Virus record (IMG/VR): IMGVR_UViG_3300050029_000047
Coordinates: 1-28,306 of that record
Strand: one strand, 5' to 3'
Source: a virus
Length of the DNA: 28,306 nucleotides
Position 1 is the stretch's first letter. Every line of letters begins with the position of its first letter. The position numbers and the translations under genes were made by a program. Of this stretch, positions 14,086 to 20,303 are shown one piece after another. The notes under the pieces are model-generated. The model ran no database searches and was not told where the DNA came from. It saw nothing but the letters and a program-made list of their open reading frames with translations.

Positions 14086-14600
14086 GCAATTGGCTCGGGT
14101 GGTCGGAAGATGATCTGCGTAAGCATCAAGCTCGCATCAAGGCTGCGCCTGGCCGCATCATCAGGCCGATGGATAAGCCGGCACCCAATCCGATAGCGAA
14201 GGTCAAGGAGATGTCAGAGCATCAATCGCAGGTCGCGGTGTGCGAGTGGTGGGCATTCATCTGCACAAGCTACAGCCTGCCTGAATTCGCCTTGTATGCT
14301 GTCCCTAATGGCGGCAAGCGCGCGATCAAGACAGCGACCAATCTAAAGGCCGAGGGCGTGCGTGCTGGCATTCCTGATCTGTTCCTAGCGGCTAAATCTG
14401 GACGCGATACAACTGCACGCGGGCTATACTTGGAAATGAAGCGCCGACCGAATAAGTGCAGCCCGGAGCAGGTGGCTGTTATCGACTATCTTCGGCGGGC
14501 CGGATATCATTGCGTTGTAGCGTGGAATAGCGACGAAGCGATTCGAGCAATTAAGGAGTATCTAGCGCATTCAACAATTCAACAGGAGTATGCGAAATGA
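14082..14600 (+). CDS. VRR-NUC domain nuclease
   Basis: 172 residues. The C-terminal ~110 residues carry the VRR-NUC signature: YAVPNGGKRAIKTA, EGVRAGIPDLFLA with Asp99, GLYLEMKRR with Glu118-x-Lys120, and a final GYHCVVAWNSDEAIRAIKEYL helix. These are PD-(D/E)xK nucleases, common in phages as standalone proteins and often linked to Holliday-junction or branched-DNA processing. The N-terminal ~45 residues (WLGWSEDDLRKHQARIK) are an extra helix. Coupled by ATGA to the genes on both sides. Confidence 0.85.
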   Translation: MSNWLGWSEDDLRKHQARIKAAPGRIIRPMDKPAPNPIAKVKEMSEHQSQVAVCEWWAFICTSYSLPEFALYAVPNGGKRAIKTATNLKAEGVRAGIPDLFLAAKSGRDTTARGLYLEMKRRPNKCSPEQVAVIDYLRRAGYHCVVAWNSDEAIRAIKEYLAHSTIQQEYAK

Positions 14601-14806
14601 ACGGCAAAGGTCTAGGCATATCAATCAACGCGGGCGGAACGAATAACAGCGTCCGGTTTAAGCACAATTTTACGGAGCAGGTATACTGCCCGCTGAAGAT
14701 TCGCAAGTTTGCGCCGCTCGTATCGTTCCCATTTAAGCGGCATGATAGGCAGGCGGAAATGGATGCTTACCGGGCTATCTGGTCAGCGTGCAATCAGCCA
14801 GCATGA
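14597..14806 (+). CDS. Small hypothetical protein
   Basis: 69 residues, starting MNGKGLGISINAGGTNNSVR, beta-rich then helical (AEMDAYRAIWSACNQPA). ATGA overlap with the nuclease gene and with the following 34-residue gene. No family recognised. Confidence 0.6.
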   Translation: MNGKGLGISINAGGTNNSVRFKHNFTEQVYCPLKIRKFAPLVSFPFKRHDRQAEMDAYRAIWSACNQPA

Positions 14807-14907
14807 AAACCTACGAACCAATCCATCCAAAAGACGAGCAAGCAGCCGGCCTAGCTCGCGTCAACAAATACGCACAATTGCGCGCCGATCCCGCATATAG
14901 CCATTGA
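14803..14907 (+). CDS. 34-residue protein
   Basis: ATG 14803 overlaps the preceding stop as ATGA. The short product starts MKTYEPIHPKDEQAAGLARV and ends QLRADPAYSH, a plausible helix. Its 3' end overlaps, in a different frame, the start of a broken gene remnant. It may be an intact microprotein, or a gene whose tail was lost when that remnant was joined on. Confidence 0.5.
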   Translation: MKTYEPIHPKDEQAAGLARVNKYAQLRADPAYSH

Positions 14908-15055
14908 AAATCCGATAAGCATTATTAGCAGCCGAATCCGCAAGCCGGATCAGATCATTCAGCCTTGGCAGTTTGGCCACGGCAAAGTCAAAGCGACATG
15001 CCTCTGGCTGAAAAATCTGCCGAAACTCACACCGGCGAATATCGTCGCCGGTCGT
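14879..15055 (+). pseudogene. Remnant of a Dcm-associated phage protein family
   Basis: The frame starting near 14879 encodes CAPIPHIAIENPISIIS, then RKPDQIIQPWQFGHGKVKAT and CLWLKNLPKLTPANIVAGR. This is the conserved C-terminal core of a phage family often annotated as DNA methyltransferase-related (AxENPxxxxS..RKPDQIIQPWQFGHGETKATCLWL). The N-terminal ~130 residues are absent: the frame stops at 14852-14854 and an unrelated small gene lies there. After VAGR the family sequence is lost. No start codon or ribosome-binding site is usable. I read it as a scar of recombination next to the inserted methyltransferase. Confidence 0.6.
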
Positions 15056-15095
15056 CTGACGCGTTGCCATTTCTGGAGCCACCGTAGATTTCATC

Positions 15096-15114
15096 CACCG
15101 TCAAATCGACGGTG
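15096..15114. terminator. Hairpin at the convergent junction before the methyltransferase end
   Basis: CACCGTC (15096-15102) and GACGGTG (15108-15114) form a 7-bp stem with a 5-nt loop. It lies 17 nt beyond the leftward methyltransferase stop and after the rightward remnant. No T-run follows on either strand, so termination is uncertain. Confidence 0.3.
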
Positions 15115-15130
15115 TCCAGATTCTTATCAA

Positions 15131-16132
15131 TCATTGGCGCGACGTGGCCGTTCTCAATCGCTTCGCCTTATTCGATTGCGCCGCGTCGATCCATTTGAAG
15201 ATTGCGGCCATGACTTCCGAGCAAACGCCGTTCCCGCACAGCTTCACCTTTTCCCGGCGGCTGCCGTGCGGCAGAAGATGCTCTTCGCCGCCACCCATCG
15301 CCTTGAGCAATTCGCTCGGTTGAAGCATCCTTAAATAGGGCTCCCCCTTTCGCCAAGTGACCAAGCCGAATCGGTCGATAGTGGTGACAGTGCGCAAGGG
15401 CACATCAAGTGTTTGCCAACCGCCGGCATAGTCGGAGCCGTAGTAGACAATTATGAACGGGACGTTTCGCCCTATCGCAGAAATCGCTCGATTGGCTCGT
15501 TCAAGGGTTCCTTTCGCCCTTCCCGCCTTGCGCAGACGGCCCGATAGGTACGGCGCTTCCCAATCGACGACATCATTGGCCGTGAGTGGCTTGTTGTCCG
15601 ACAATACCAGCAGATCTTCGCGGGTAACCAGGGTACCCTTCCTGTCGCAGATCAAGAACATCCGCTTTCGTGCCTGGGCCGATCCAAAATCGGCAGAATT
15701 GAGGAAGAGATTGCTAACTGCGTACCCCAACCCTTCGATGGTCTCCACCAGTTCGTTGTACCTGTCCCACTTTTTCATCCTGTTTACGTTTTCGACAATG
15801 ACCCAGCGCGGTTCCATCGACTCAATCCATGGAACGATACCGATTGCAGTCTCGCGACTACTTTCCGCCCCCGGCTTGGCTCCACGGGCGATAGAGTGCG
15901 CCGTGCACTCAGGGGAAGTCAAAAGAACATCCGGTCTGTAGCGCCGACCCAGTTTGCCGGCGTCCACATTTTCTATGTAGTCGGTAATGACATCCGATTT
16001 CGGAAAGTTGGCCTTGTAGGTCTTCGTGGCCAATTGCCATGCATCCAATCCCAACAAAGGCGTACCCCCACCCCGCACGGCGCCTCTGGCTCCGAATCCC
16101 CCACCGCAAAACAGGTCGACAAAGGTTGGCAT
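15131..16132 (-). CDS. DNA (cytosine-5) methyltransferase
   Basis: 333 residues with the motif order of C5 methyltransferases: motif I FVDLFCGGGFGARG (4-17, SAM binding), motif IV SPECTAHS with nucleophile Cys76, motif VI ENV at 114-116, motif VIII QARKR at 153-157, motif IX RTVTTIDRFG, and motif X GNGVCSEVMAA near the end. Motif IV is PEC rather than the usual PPC. It would methylate C5 of cytosine in a short target, perhaps to evade host restriction. No cognate nuclease is adjacent. It runs opposite to the flanking replication genes, with paired palindromes upstream. Confidence 0.93.
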   Translation of the reverse strand: MPTFVDLFCGGGFGARGAVRGGGTPLLGLDAWQLATKTYKANFPKSDVITDYIENVDAGKLGRRYRPDVLLTSPECTAHSIARGAKPGAESSRETAIGIVPWIESMEPRWVIVENVNRMKKWDRYNELVETIEGLGYAVSNLFLNSADFGSAQARKRMFLICDRKGTLVTREDLLVLSDNKPLTANDVVDWEAPYLSGRLRKAGRAKGTLERANRAISAIGRNVPFIIVYYGSDYAGGWQTLDVPLRTVTTIDRFGLVTWRKGEPYLRMLQPSELLKAMGGGEEHLLPHGSRREKVKLCGNGVCSEVMAAIFKWIDAAQSNKAKRLRTATSRQ

Positions 16133-16176
16133 CTGTTCCGTATGTTCACACGTGCGCGACTAGCTTACATCCAATG

Positions 16177-16200
16177 CGCGGTTACCGCGACAATTTGTCG
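16177..16200. promoter_or_regulatory. Two overlapping 13-bp palindromes upstream of the methyltransferase
   Basis: CGCGGTTACCGCG (16177-16189) and CGACAATTTGTCG (16188-16200) are each perfect 6-1-6 dyads and share 2 bp. They lie 45-68 bp before the methyltransferase start, where its promoter should be; a weak TTGTCG/TGTAAG pair overlaps the second dyad. They look like operator half-sites for a dimeric regulator or for self-regulation. Confidence 0.5.
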
Positions 16201-16329
16201 GAATCTCCGCCCCCAATGCTCATAAGGATACCAGGTGAGCGTTAATTCTGCCAAGCTGAAGCAATCAGTCCTATGTCAACAAACCACGCCAGCCAACTCC
16301 GTGTGCTTGGAGCCGCCTAGTTGTAGTGA

Positions 16330-16761
16330 TTACGCCTTGCCTTCCTTAGCCAGATCCTGGAGCAGTTGCTTTGCCAGGATCTCAGCCTGCGCCACGCCCC
16401 AGACAGTCTTGGGGTCCATACCAATCTGGCCGGCAATGTCCGTAAAGGACCGCTTCACGGACTGGTCCTGAATGAACTCGACGCAGCGCTTGGTCATGTG
16501 GCGCTTCTCGTCCAGGTCAGGCAGCGGTTGAAGGAACGTGACACCACAGGCGCGACAACGGTAGCGCTTGCGTATCAGGTTGACGCTCAGAGGCTTGCCC
16601 CACAGCGGCGCATCCCTGATGGTCTGGGCGCGAGTGCCGTGCTTGTAAAGCTCGCCTATCACGCCGCAGCTAATGCAGGCTTTAGGCTCAACGTCATACG
16701 AGCCTTCCACACGATATTCCCCGCTGACTTCTTTGCGGGAATGAATAGACCAATCAGGCAT
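16330..16761 (-). CDS. Free-standing ISL3-transposase-like zinc finger/HTH protein
   Basis: 143 residues. The opening (YDVEPKACISCGVIGELYKH, then DAPLWGKPLSVNLIRKRYRC and CGVTFLQPLPDLDE) is the zinc-finger domain of ISL3-family transposases, with two CxxC pairs. The next part (MTKRCVEFIQDQ, FTDIAGQIGMDPKTVWGVA) is the ISL3 helix-turn-helix. The frame ends at KEGKA. No DDE catalytic domain follows in any frame down to 16200 and no terminal repeats are seen. Either a truncated transposase remnant or a domesticated DNA-binding regulator. ATG 16761 lacks a strong ribosome-binding site and lies 18 nt after the upstream stop. Confidence 0.75.
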   Translation of the reverse strand: MPDWSIHSRKEVSGEYRVEGSYDVEPKACISCGVIGELYKHGTRAQTIRDAPLWGKPLSVNLIRKRYRCRACGVTFLQPLPDLDEKRHMTKRCVEFIQDQSVKRSFTDIAGQIGMDPKTVWGVAQAEILAKQLLQDLAKEGKA

Positions 16762-16779
16762 ATAAGTGAACTGCGCTGC

Positions 16780-17067
16780 TCATGCTGTCACCTTCCAATC
16801 ATGCGCTGCACCTTCTTGGTTGCGGCGGATGGCGATGGAGCCATCCTTGAAGTCCAAGATGGAGAAGTTGAAGGCGTCAGCCGGGTTGAGGATGTCGCGT
16901 TCATCCGGGCGCACCGACCAGAAACAGAAGTACGAAAGTTGGCCTGTATAATGGAACTCCGCGTATTCATGGAAATCCATCGCGTCGTGCCGGCTCGCTT
17001 CCTCGCGCTGGCTATAGCTTTCTACCCATTCCGCCTCAATCTCTACGAATTTCTGTGCCATGTTCAT
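16780..17067 (-). CDS. Hypothetical protein of the methyltransferase cassette
   Basis: 95 residues from ATG 17067, which has AAGGAGAG about 5 nt upstream; an in-frame extension to 17136 lacks such support. It starts MNMAQKFVEIEAEWVESYSQ and ends with a beta-rich part (FNFSILDFKDGSIAIRRNQE). Aromatic and acidic, no known motif. It is the first gene of the three-gene leftward cassette that interrupts the rightward units. Function unknown. Confidence 0.65.
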   Translation of the reverse strand: MNMAQKFVEIEAEWVESYSQREEASRHDAMDFHEYAEFHYTGQLSYFCFWSVRPDERDILNPADAFNFSILDFKDGSIAIRRNQEGAAHDWKVTA

Positions 17068-17269
17068 CGTTCTCTCCTTAGTAGATTCCACACTCAAATC
17101 CCTAGAAGGACTATGGCACACAATCATGGATTCCACCTAGGAACTTGCATGAAAGTTTTGGATGCGCGGATTAGGCGGGCTTATGCTTGACAATCGGATA
17201 ATGTAGGCAGAAGATACGGGTTCTGGCCGTGATGGGCTATTGCAGGGATTACCTTTTGACTCTTTCCAC

Positions 17270-17340
17270 CACCACCGCGCCCCATAGCCCTACGGTGCAC
17301 TCTTTGGCCGTCCATCACCTATGGGTGTTTAGCGGTGGTG
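17270..17340. repeat. Nested inverted repeats before the replication genes
   Basis: Outer arms CACCACCGC (17270-17278) and GCGGTGGTG (17332-17340) are perfect over 9 bp. Inner arms CCCATAG (17281-17287) and CTATGGG (17319-17325) are perfect over 7 bp, in register with the outer pair. The 31-nt loop holds further short complementarities. The structure ends 16 nt before ATG 17357 and just before its GAAAGGGG ribosome-binding site. It could be a structured mRNA leader, a small RNA or an origin element. Confidence 0.75.
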
Positions 17341-17356
17341 CTGAAAGGGGTTAGAC

Positions 17357-17521
17357 ATGGATCAAGCAACCGAGGCAAGGCTTAAAGTCCTCGAACAGAT
17401 GGCTTACGCTTATTGGCGCTATGGAAAACAAAAGCGGGAATGGCTGGAAACGCACCCTTTTGCTACCCCGATGGCTATAGCAAAAGCCTTGATCGAAATA
17501 GCTGAAAAACTCGGCCTTTGA
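17357..17521 (+). CDS. 54-residue helical protein preceding the replication initiator
   Basis: ATG 17357 has GAAAGGGG about 7 nt upstream. The product starts MDQATEARLKVLEQMAYAYW, has a HPFATPMAIAKALIE turn-helix in the second half and ends AEKLGL, so it is entirely helical. It is separated by 1 nt from the replication gene start (17523) and follows a strongly structured leader. It may be a small loader or regulator of replication, but no family is recognised. Confidence 0.6.
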   Translation: MDQATEARLKVLEQMAYAYWRYGKQKREWLETHPFATPMAIAKALIEIAEKLGL

Positions 17522-17522
17522 C

Positions 17523-18170
17523 ATGCCGATATTCGTCAAGAATTGGGCCAAATTCCAGCATTTCAGGAACCGCAGTTCGCCGTGGATTAAGCTGTATCGA
17601 GACCTCCTTGACGATCCAGACTGGCATAAACTTGATCCAAAAGCCGCAAAAACGCTAATAATGCTCTGGATGTCAGCTTTTGGACAGTCTGGCGAACTTC
17701 CAAAGGCGCACAAACTAGCGTTTAGGCTTAGAATGTCTGAAAAGGAGCTTAATCAGCAGCTTATCACATTAAATTATTGGCTGATACGAGATGATATCGA
17801 ATTGATATCAAATGGATTTAAGATTGATTCTACAGAGAGAGAGGGAGAGGAGAAGAGAGGAGAGAGAGACGCGCAATCCGAATTGATATCAAAGTCTGGT
17901 CGAAAGCACAAACCGTTAGCGAGAACCATTCCTGATAACTGGATGCCTTCGGAGAACACGCTTAACCGCCTCGGGAGTGAATTCAAATTCACGAACGGAG
18001 ACGCCGAAAGATACATCGCCGCTTTCTGCGATCAGTGCAAAGCCAAAGGTTACGAGTACCGCGATTTTGATGCCGCATTCTCAAACTGTGTGCGCCAAGA
18101 TTGGCCCAAGTTCCGCAATGGATTGCGCACCATGCCCAAGAATCAAGACCCGCGCCGCCCGGAGTATTGA
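17523..18170 (+). CDS. Replication initiation protein, DnaT/O-like
   Basis: 215 residues. The N-terminal ~90 residues (SPWIKLYRDLLDDPDWHKLD, LRMSEKELNQQLITLNYWLI) match the winged-helix module of phage replication proteins. A charged linker encoded by a purine run follows. The C-terminal ~75 residues (RTIPDNWMPSENTLNRLGSE ... DFDAAFSNCVRQDWPKF) match the DnaT-like C-terminal domain, which binds single-stranded DNA and helicase. It would load the helicase encoded immediately downstream (18174). Iteron-like repeats lie inside the gene, as in lambda O. Confidence 0.75.
   Translation: MPIFVKNWAKFQHFRNRSSPWIKLYRDLLDDPDWHKLDPKAAKTLIMLWMSAFGQSGELPKAHKLAFRLRMSEKELNQQLITLNYWLIRDDIELISNGFKIDSTEREGEEKRGERDAQSELISKSGRKHKPLARTIPDNWMPSENTLNRLGSEFKFTNGDAERYIAAFCDQCKAKGYEYRDFDAAFSNCVRQDWPKFRNGLRTMPKNQDPRRPEY
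17793..17893. repeat. Iteron-like palindromes and a polypurine run inside the initiator gene
   Basis: The 15-bp sequence CGAATTGATATCAAA occurs twice, at 17798-17812 and 17879-17893, 81 bp apart. Each contains the perfect palindrome TTGATATCAA. A third GATATC lies at 17793-17798. Between the copies, 17834-17869 is an uninterrupted 36-nt purine run. The layout resembles a phage origin placed within its initiator gene. Confidence 0.55.
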
Positions 18171-18173
18171 CCC

Positions 18174-19049
18174 GTGATTATTCCACACAGCCAAATCCAC
18201 GCCAAAGCCCGCGAGTTGTACGAATCCGGCGGTCTAAAGCCCGGACAGCGCACCGGCTGGCCCTCAGTCGATAAGCTATACACCGTAGCCATGCATCAGT
18301 GGACCATCATCACCGGAACGCCATCAAGCGGAAAATCCGAATGGCTTGACGCCCTCATGGTCAATCTAGCAAAGGGCGAAGAATGGCGCTTTTTTATCTT
18401 CAGCCCAGAGAATCAACCGCTCGCCCTGCATCATTCCAAGATCATTGAAAAGTACACCGGGAAGCCGTTCAATCCAGGCCCAACCCCACGCCTTGATCTG
18501 GACGAATTCGAGGAAGCTGAGAATTGGATGGCAGACAAGTTCTTTTTCTGCAAGCCCGAACATCCGGACATGGAATCAATTCTAGTCGAGGGAATCAATA
18601 GCATTTGCCATCCAGGCGCTGGGTTCAAGGCCGGCATCATCATTGACCCGTGGAACTTCCTCGAGCATCACCGGCCGCAATGGATGTCAGAGACGGAATA
18701 CGTCAGCGATTGCCTTAGCCGCGTGATTGAACACGTTCGCGGCAATCCTGTGCATCTGTGGCTGGTCGCCCATCCTGCCAAGCAATCACCGAACAAGAAC
18801 GGAGTCTATGCAATCCCTACGCCCCGTGATATATCAGGCTCTGCCCACTTCTGGAATAAAGCCGACAACTGCATCACGGTATGGCGCGATCAGACAGCAC
18901 AACATTCCAGCGAGGTCGAGATACACCTTCAAAAAGTCCGCTGGAAACACATCGGGCATCAAGGCATTGCAAAGCTCGATTACGATCTCGTTACTGGCAG
19001 ATACCGCGAGCAACTTGGAATGGCGAACTGGTATGAAAACAGAGTTTAG
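18174..19049 (+). CDS. Replicative DNA helicase, DnaB-like RecA-fold ATPase
   Basis: 291 residues from GTG 18174, with GGAG about 11 nt upstream. Walker A is GTPSSGKS (48-55) and the Walker B strand is GIIIDPWN. These are followed by a VHLWLVAHPAK motif and a C-terminal KVRWKHIGHQGIAKLDYD core, as in DnaB/Twinkle helicase C-terminal domains. The DnaB N-terminal domain is absent, so this is the short phage form. It would unwind DNA at the fork after loading by the upstream DnaT-like protein, 3 nt away. Confidence 0.85.
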   Translation: MIIPHSQIHAKARELYESGGLKPGQRTGWPSVDKLYTVAMHQWTIITGTPSSGKSEWLDALMVNLAKGEEWRFFIFSPENQPLALHHSKIIEKYTGKPFNPGPTPRLDLDEFEEAENWMADKFFFCKPEHPDMESILVEGINSICHPGAGFKAGIIIDPWNFLEHHRPQWMSETEYVSDCLSRVIEHVRGNPVHLWLVAHPAKQSPNKNGVYAIPTPRDISGSAHFWNKADNCITVWRDQTAQHSSEVEIHLQKVRWKHIGHQGIAKLDYDLVTGRYREQLGMANWYENRV

Positions 19050-19117
19050 AACGGCGGGGGCTTGAAAATGTTGAAATGCAAAAACAAATCATTATCGTTT
19101 ATGATAAAGGAGGGAAA

Positions 19118-19948
19118 ATGTACCTGATCGCAGAAATCGGAATTAATCACAACGGCAGCGAGGAATTAGCGAAGGCAATGATAAAATCCGCTGCTGATGC
19201 AGGATTTGACGCGGTGAAGTTTCAGAAGCGCACGATTGACAAGTGCTATACAAACGCTTTCCTTGATTCTCCTCGTGATTCTCCTTGGGGTACAACGCAG
19301 CGCGAGCAGAAGATGGCGCTTGAATTCACGCGAGCGAAATATGATTTCATTCACAGCTATTGCCGTGACGTTGGAATTGATTGGAGCGCGAGTTCATGGG
19401 ATATTGATAGCCAAGATTTCATCGCGAGTTATCATTGCGCGTTCAACAAAGTCGCATCACCCATGCTCAGCCATAAGCCGCTGTTGCATAAGATCGCCAC
19501 CGAGGGCAAGCGCACGTTTATCTCTACCGGCATGTCCTTTCTACGCGAGATTGACGAGGCAGTAAATATATTCACACAAGCCAATTGCCCGTTCGAGTTG
19601 ATGCATTGCAATTCCACGTACCCGATGCCGGACGATCAGGCGAACCTGCTGTGTATTCCGATGCTGCGCGAGCGGTATCAATGCGACGTGGGCTATTCAG
19701 GCCATGAAACGTCGCTCATCAAAGTCTGCGTTGCTGCTGCCGCGCTTGGGGCCACTTCAATTGAGCGGCATATCACGCTTGACCGGGCGATGTACGGCAG
19801 TGATCAGGCGGCGTCGATTGAAACGCACCACCTGAAAGACTTCGTTGAGGCTGTGCGCGCTGTGCCGGCGATATTGGGAAATGGTGTAAAGATGATTGCG
19901 GACAGCGAAGCGCCGGCGAGGGCGAAACTTAGACAGGAGGTAGCGTGA
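19118..19948 (+). CDS. NeuB-family nonulosonic acid synthase without SAF domain
   Basis: 276 residues from ATG 19118, preceded by a perfect AAGGAGG site; the upstream in-frame ATG 19076 is not used. The family pattern is complete: AEIGINHNG (5-13), AVKFQKR (32-38), ISTGMS (135-140), MHCNSTYP (162-169), VGYSGHE with metal ligand His196, and SIERHITLDRAMYGSD with metal ligand His218. Such enzymes condense phosphoenolpyruvate with an N-acetylhexosamine to give sialic, legionaminic or pseudaminic acid-type 9-carbon sugars. The usual C-terminal SAF domain (~60 residues) is missing. The exact substrate cannot be told. The next gene overlaps its stop. Confidence 0.88.
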   Translation: MYLIAEIGINHNGSEELAKAMIKSAADAGFDAVKFQKRTIDKCYTNAFLDSPRDSPWGTTQREQKMALEFTRAKYDFIHSYCRDVGIDWSASSWDIDSQDFIASYHCAFNKVASPMLSHKPLLHKIATEGKRTFISTGMSFLREIDEAVNIFTQANCPFELMHCNSTYPMPDDQANLLCIPMLRERYQCDVGYSGHETSLIKVCVAAAALGATSIERHITLDRAMYGSDQAASIETHHLKDFVEAVRAVPAILGNGVKMIADSEAPARAKLRQEVA

Positions 19949-20238
19949 TTAAATGGCTAAATGCGTTTAGGTGTTCGCCGCATAGCGTTTGCAGCATGTG
20001 CGGCGTTCATTTCGAGCCTGTTCCTGTTCAAGAGGAAAGGTGGAAGCGCTTGTGCGAGCAACATCGGCGTCCGTTGATTAATGAATGGCTACGCATGGAA
20101 ATGGTTGCAGGATGGGCGCGTGACAATTGGATAAAACTGGAACCGATTATGGTAGAGGAGAAGCAGAAGGAATATTACAAGCGCAGAGCTAACTTTCACG
20201 GTTTATCGCAGTCAGAAGCCGAACATTATGCTTCCTAA
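19945..20238 (+). CDS. Small cysteine-motif protein between NeuB and radical SAM genes
   Basis: 97 residues from GTG 19945, overlapping the NeuB stop as GTGA with AGGAGGT just upstream. The N-terminus contains CSPHSVCSMCGVHF and a later LCEQHRRP, giving a possible zinc site (C...CxxC...CxxH). The rest is helical (INEWLRMEMVAGWARDNWIK). Tight coupling to the NeuB homologue suggests joint expression, but no family is recognised and a role in sugar synthesis is unproven. Confidence 0.6.
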   Translation: MIKWLNAFRCSPHSVCSMCGVHFEPVPVQEERWKRLCEQHRRPLINEWLRMEMVAGWARDNWIKLEPIMVEEKQKEYYKRRANFHGLSQSEAEHYAS

Positions 20239-20303
20239 CAACGCGCCGCTCAAAGCTCATCGGCAACTACAGGAAACATTGCAAGCCAGTTAGGAGACGT
20301 GTT

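Noticed and set aside
14861-15094. 77-residue leftward ORF
   Set aside because: It is the antisense shadow of the recognisable rightward remnant (RKPDQIIQPWQFGHG), with no ribosome-binding site and no family resemblance.
16133-16330. Remaining part of an ISL3 element (DDE domain or terminal repeats)
   Set aside because: No DDE-like sequence in the frames checked and no matching inverted repeats flank the 16330-16761 gene.
17187-17216. TTGACA box upstream of the replication genes as a full promoter
   Set aside because: A consensus -35 is present, but no acceptable -10 lies 16-18 bp downstream; the GATAAT seen nearby is only 4 bp away.
17761-17770. DnaA box near the iteron-like repeats
   Set aside because: TTATCACAT lacks one base of the TTATNCACA consensus and no other copy lies near.
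20228-20293. 21-residue ORF before the radical SAM gene as a RiPP precursor
   Set aside because: It overlaps the upstream stop region but lacks a ribosome-binding site, a leader/core pattern and cysteines; it could be chance.
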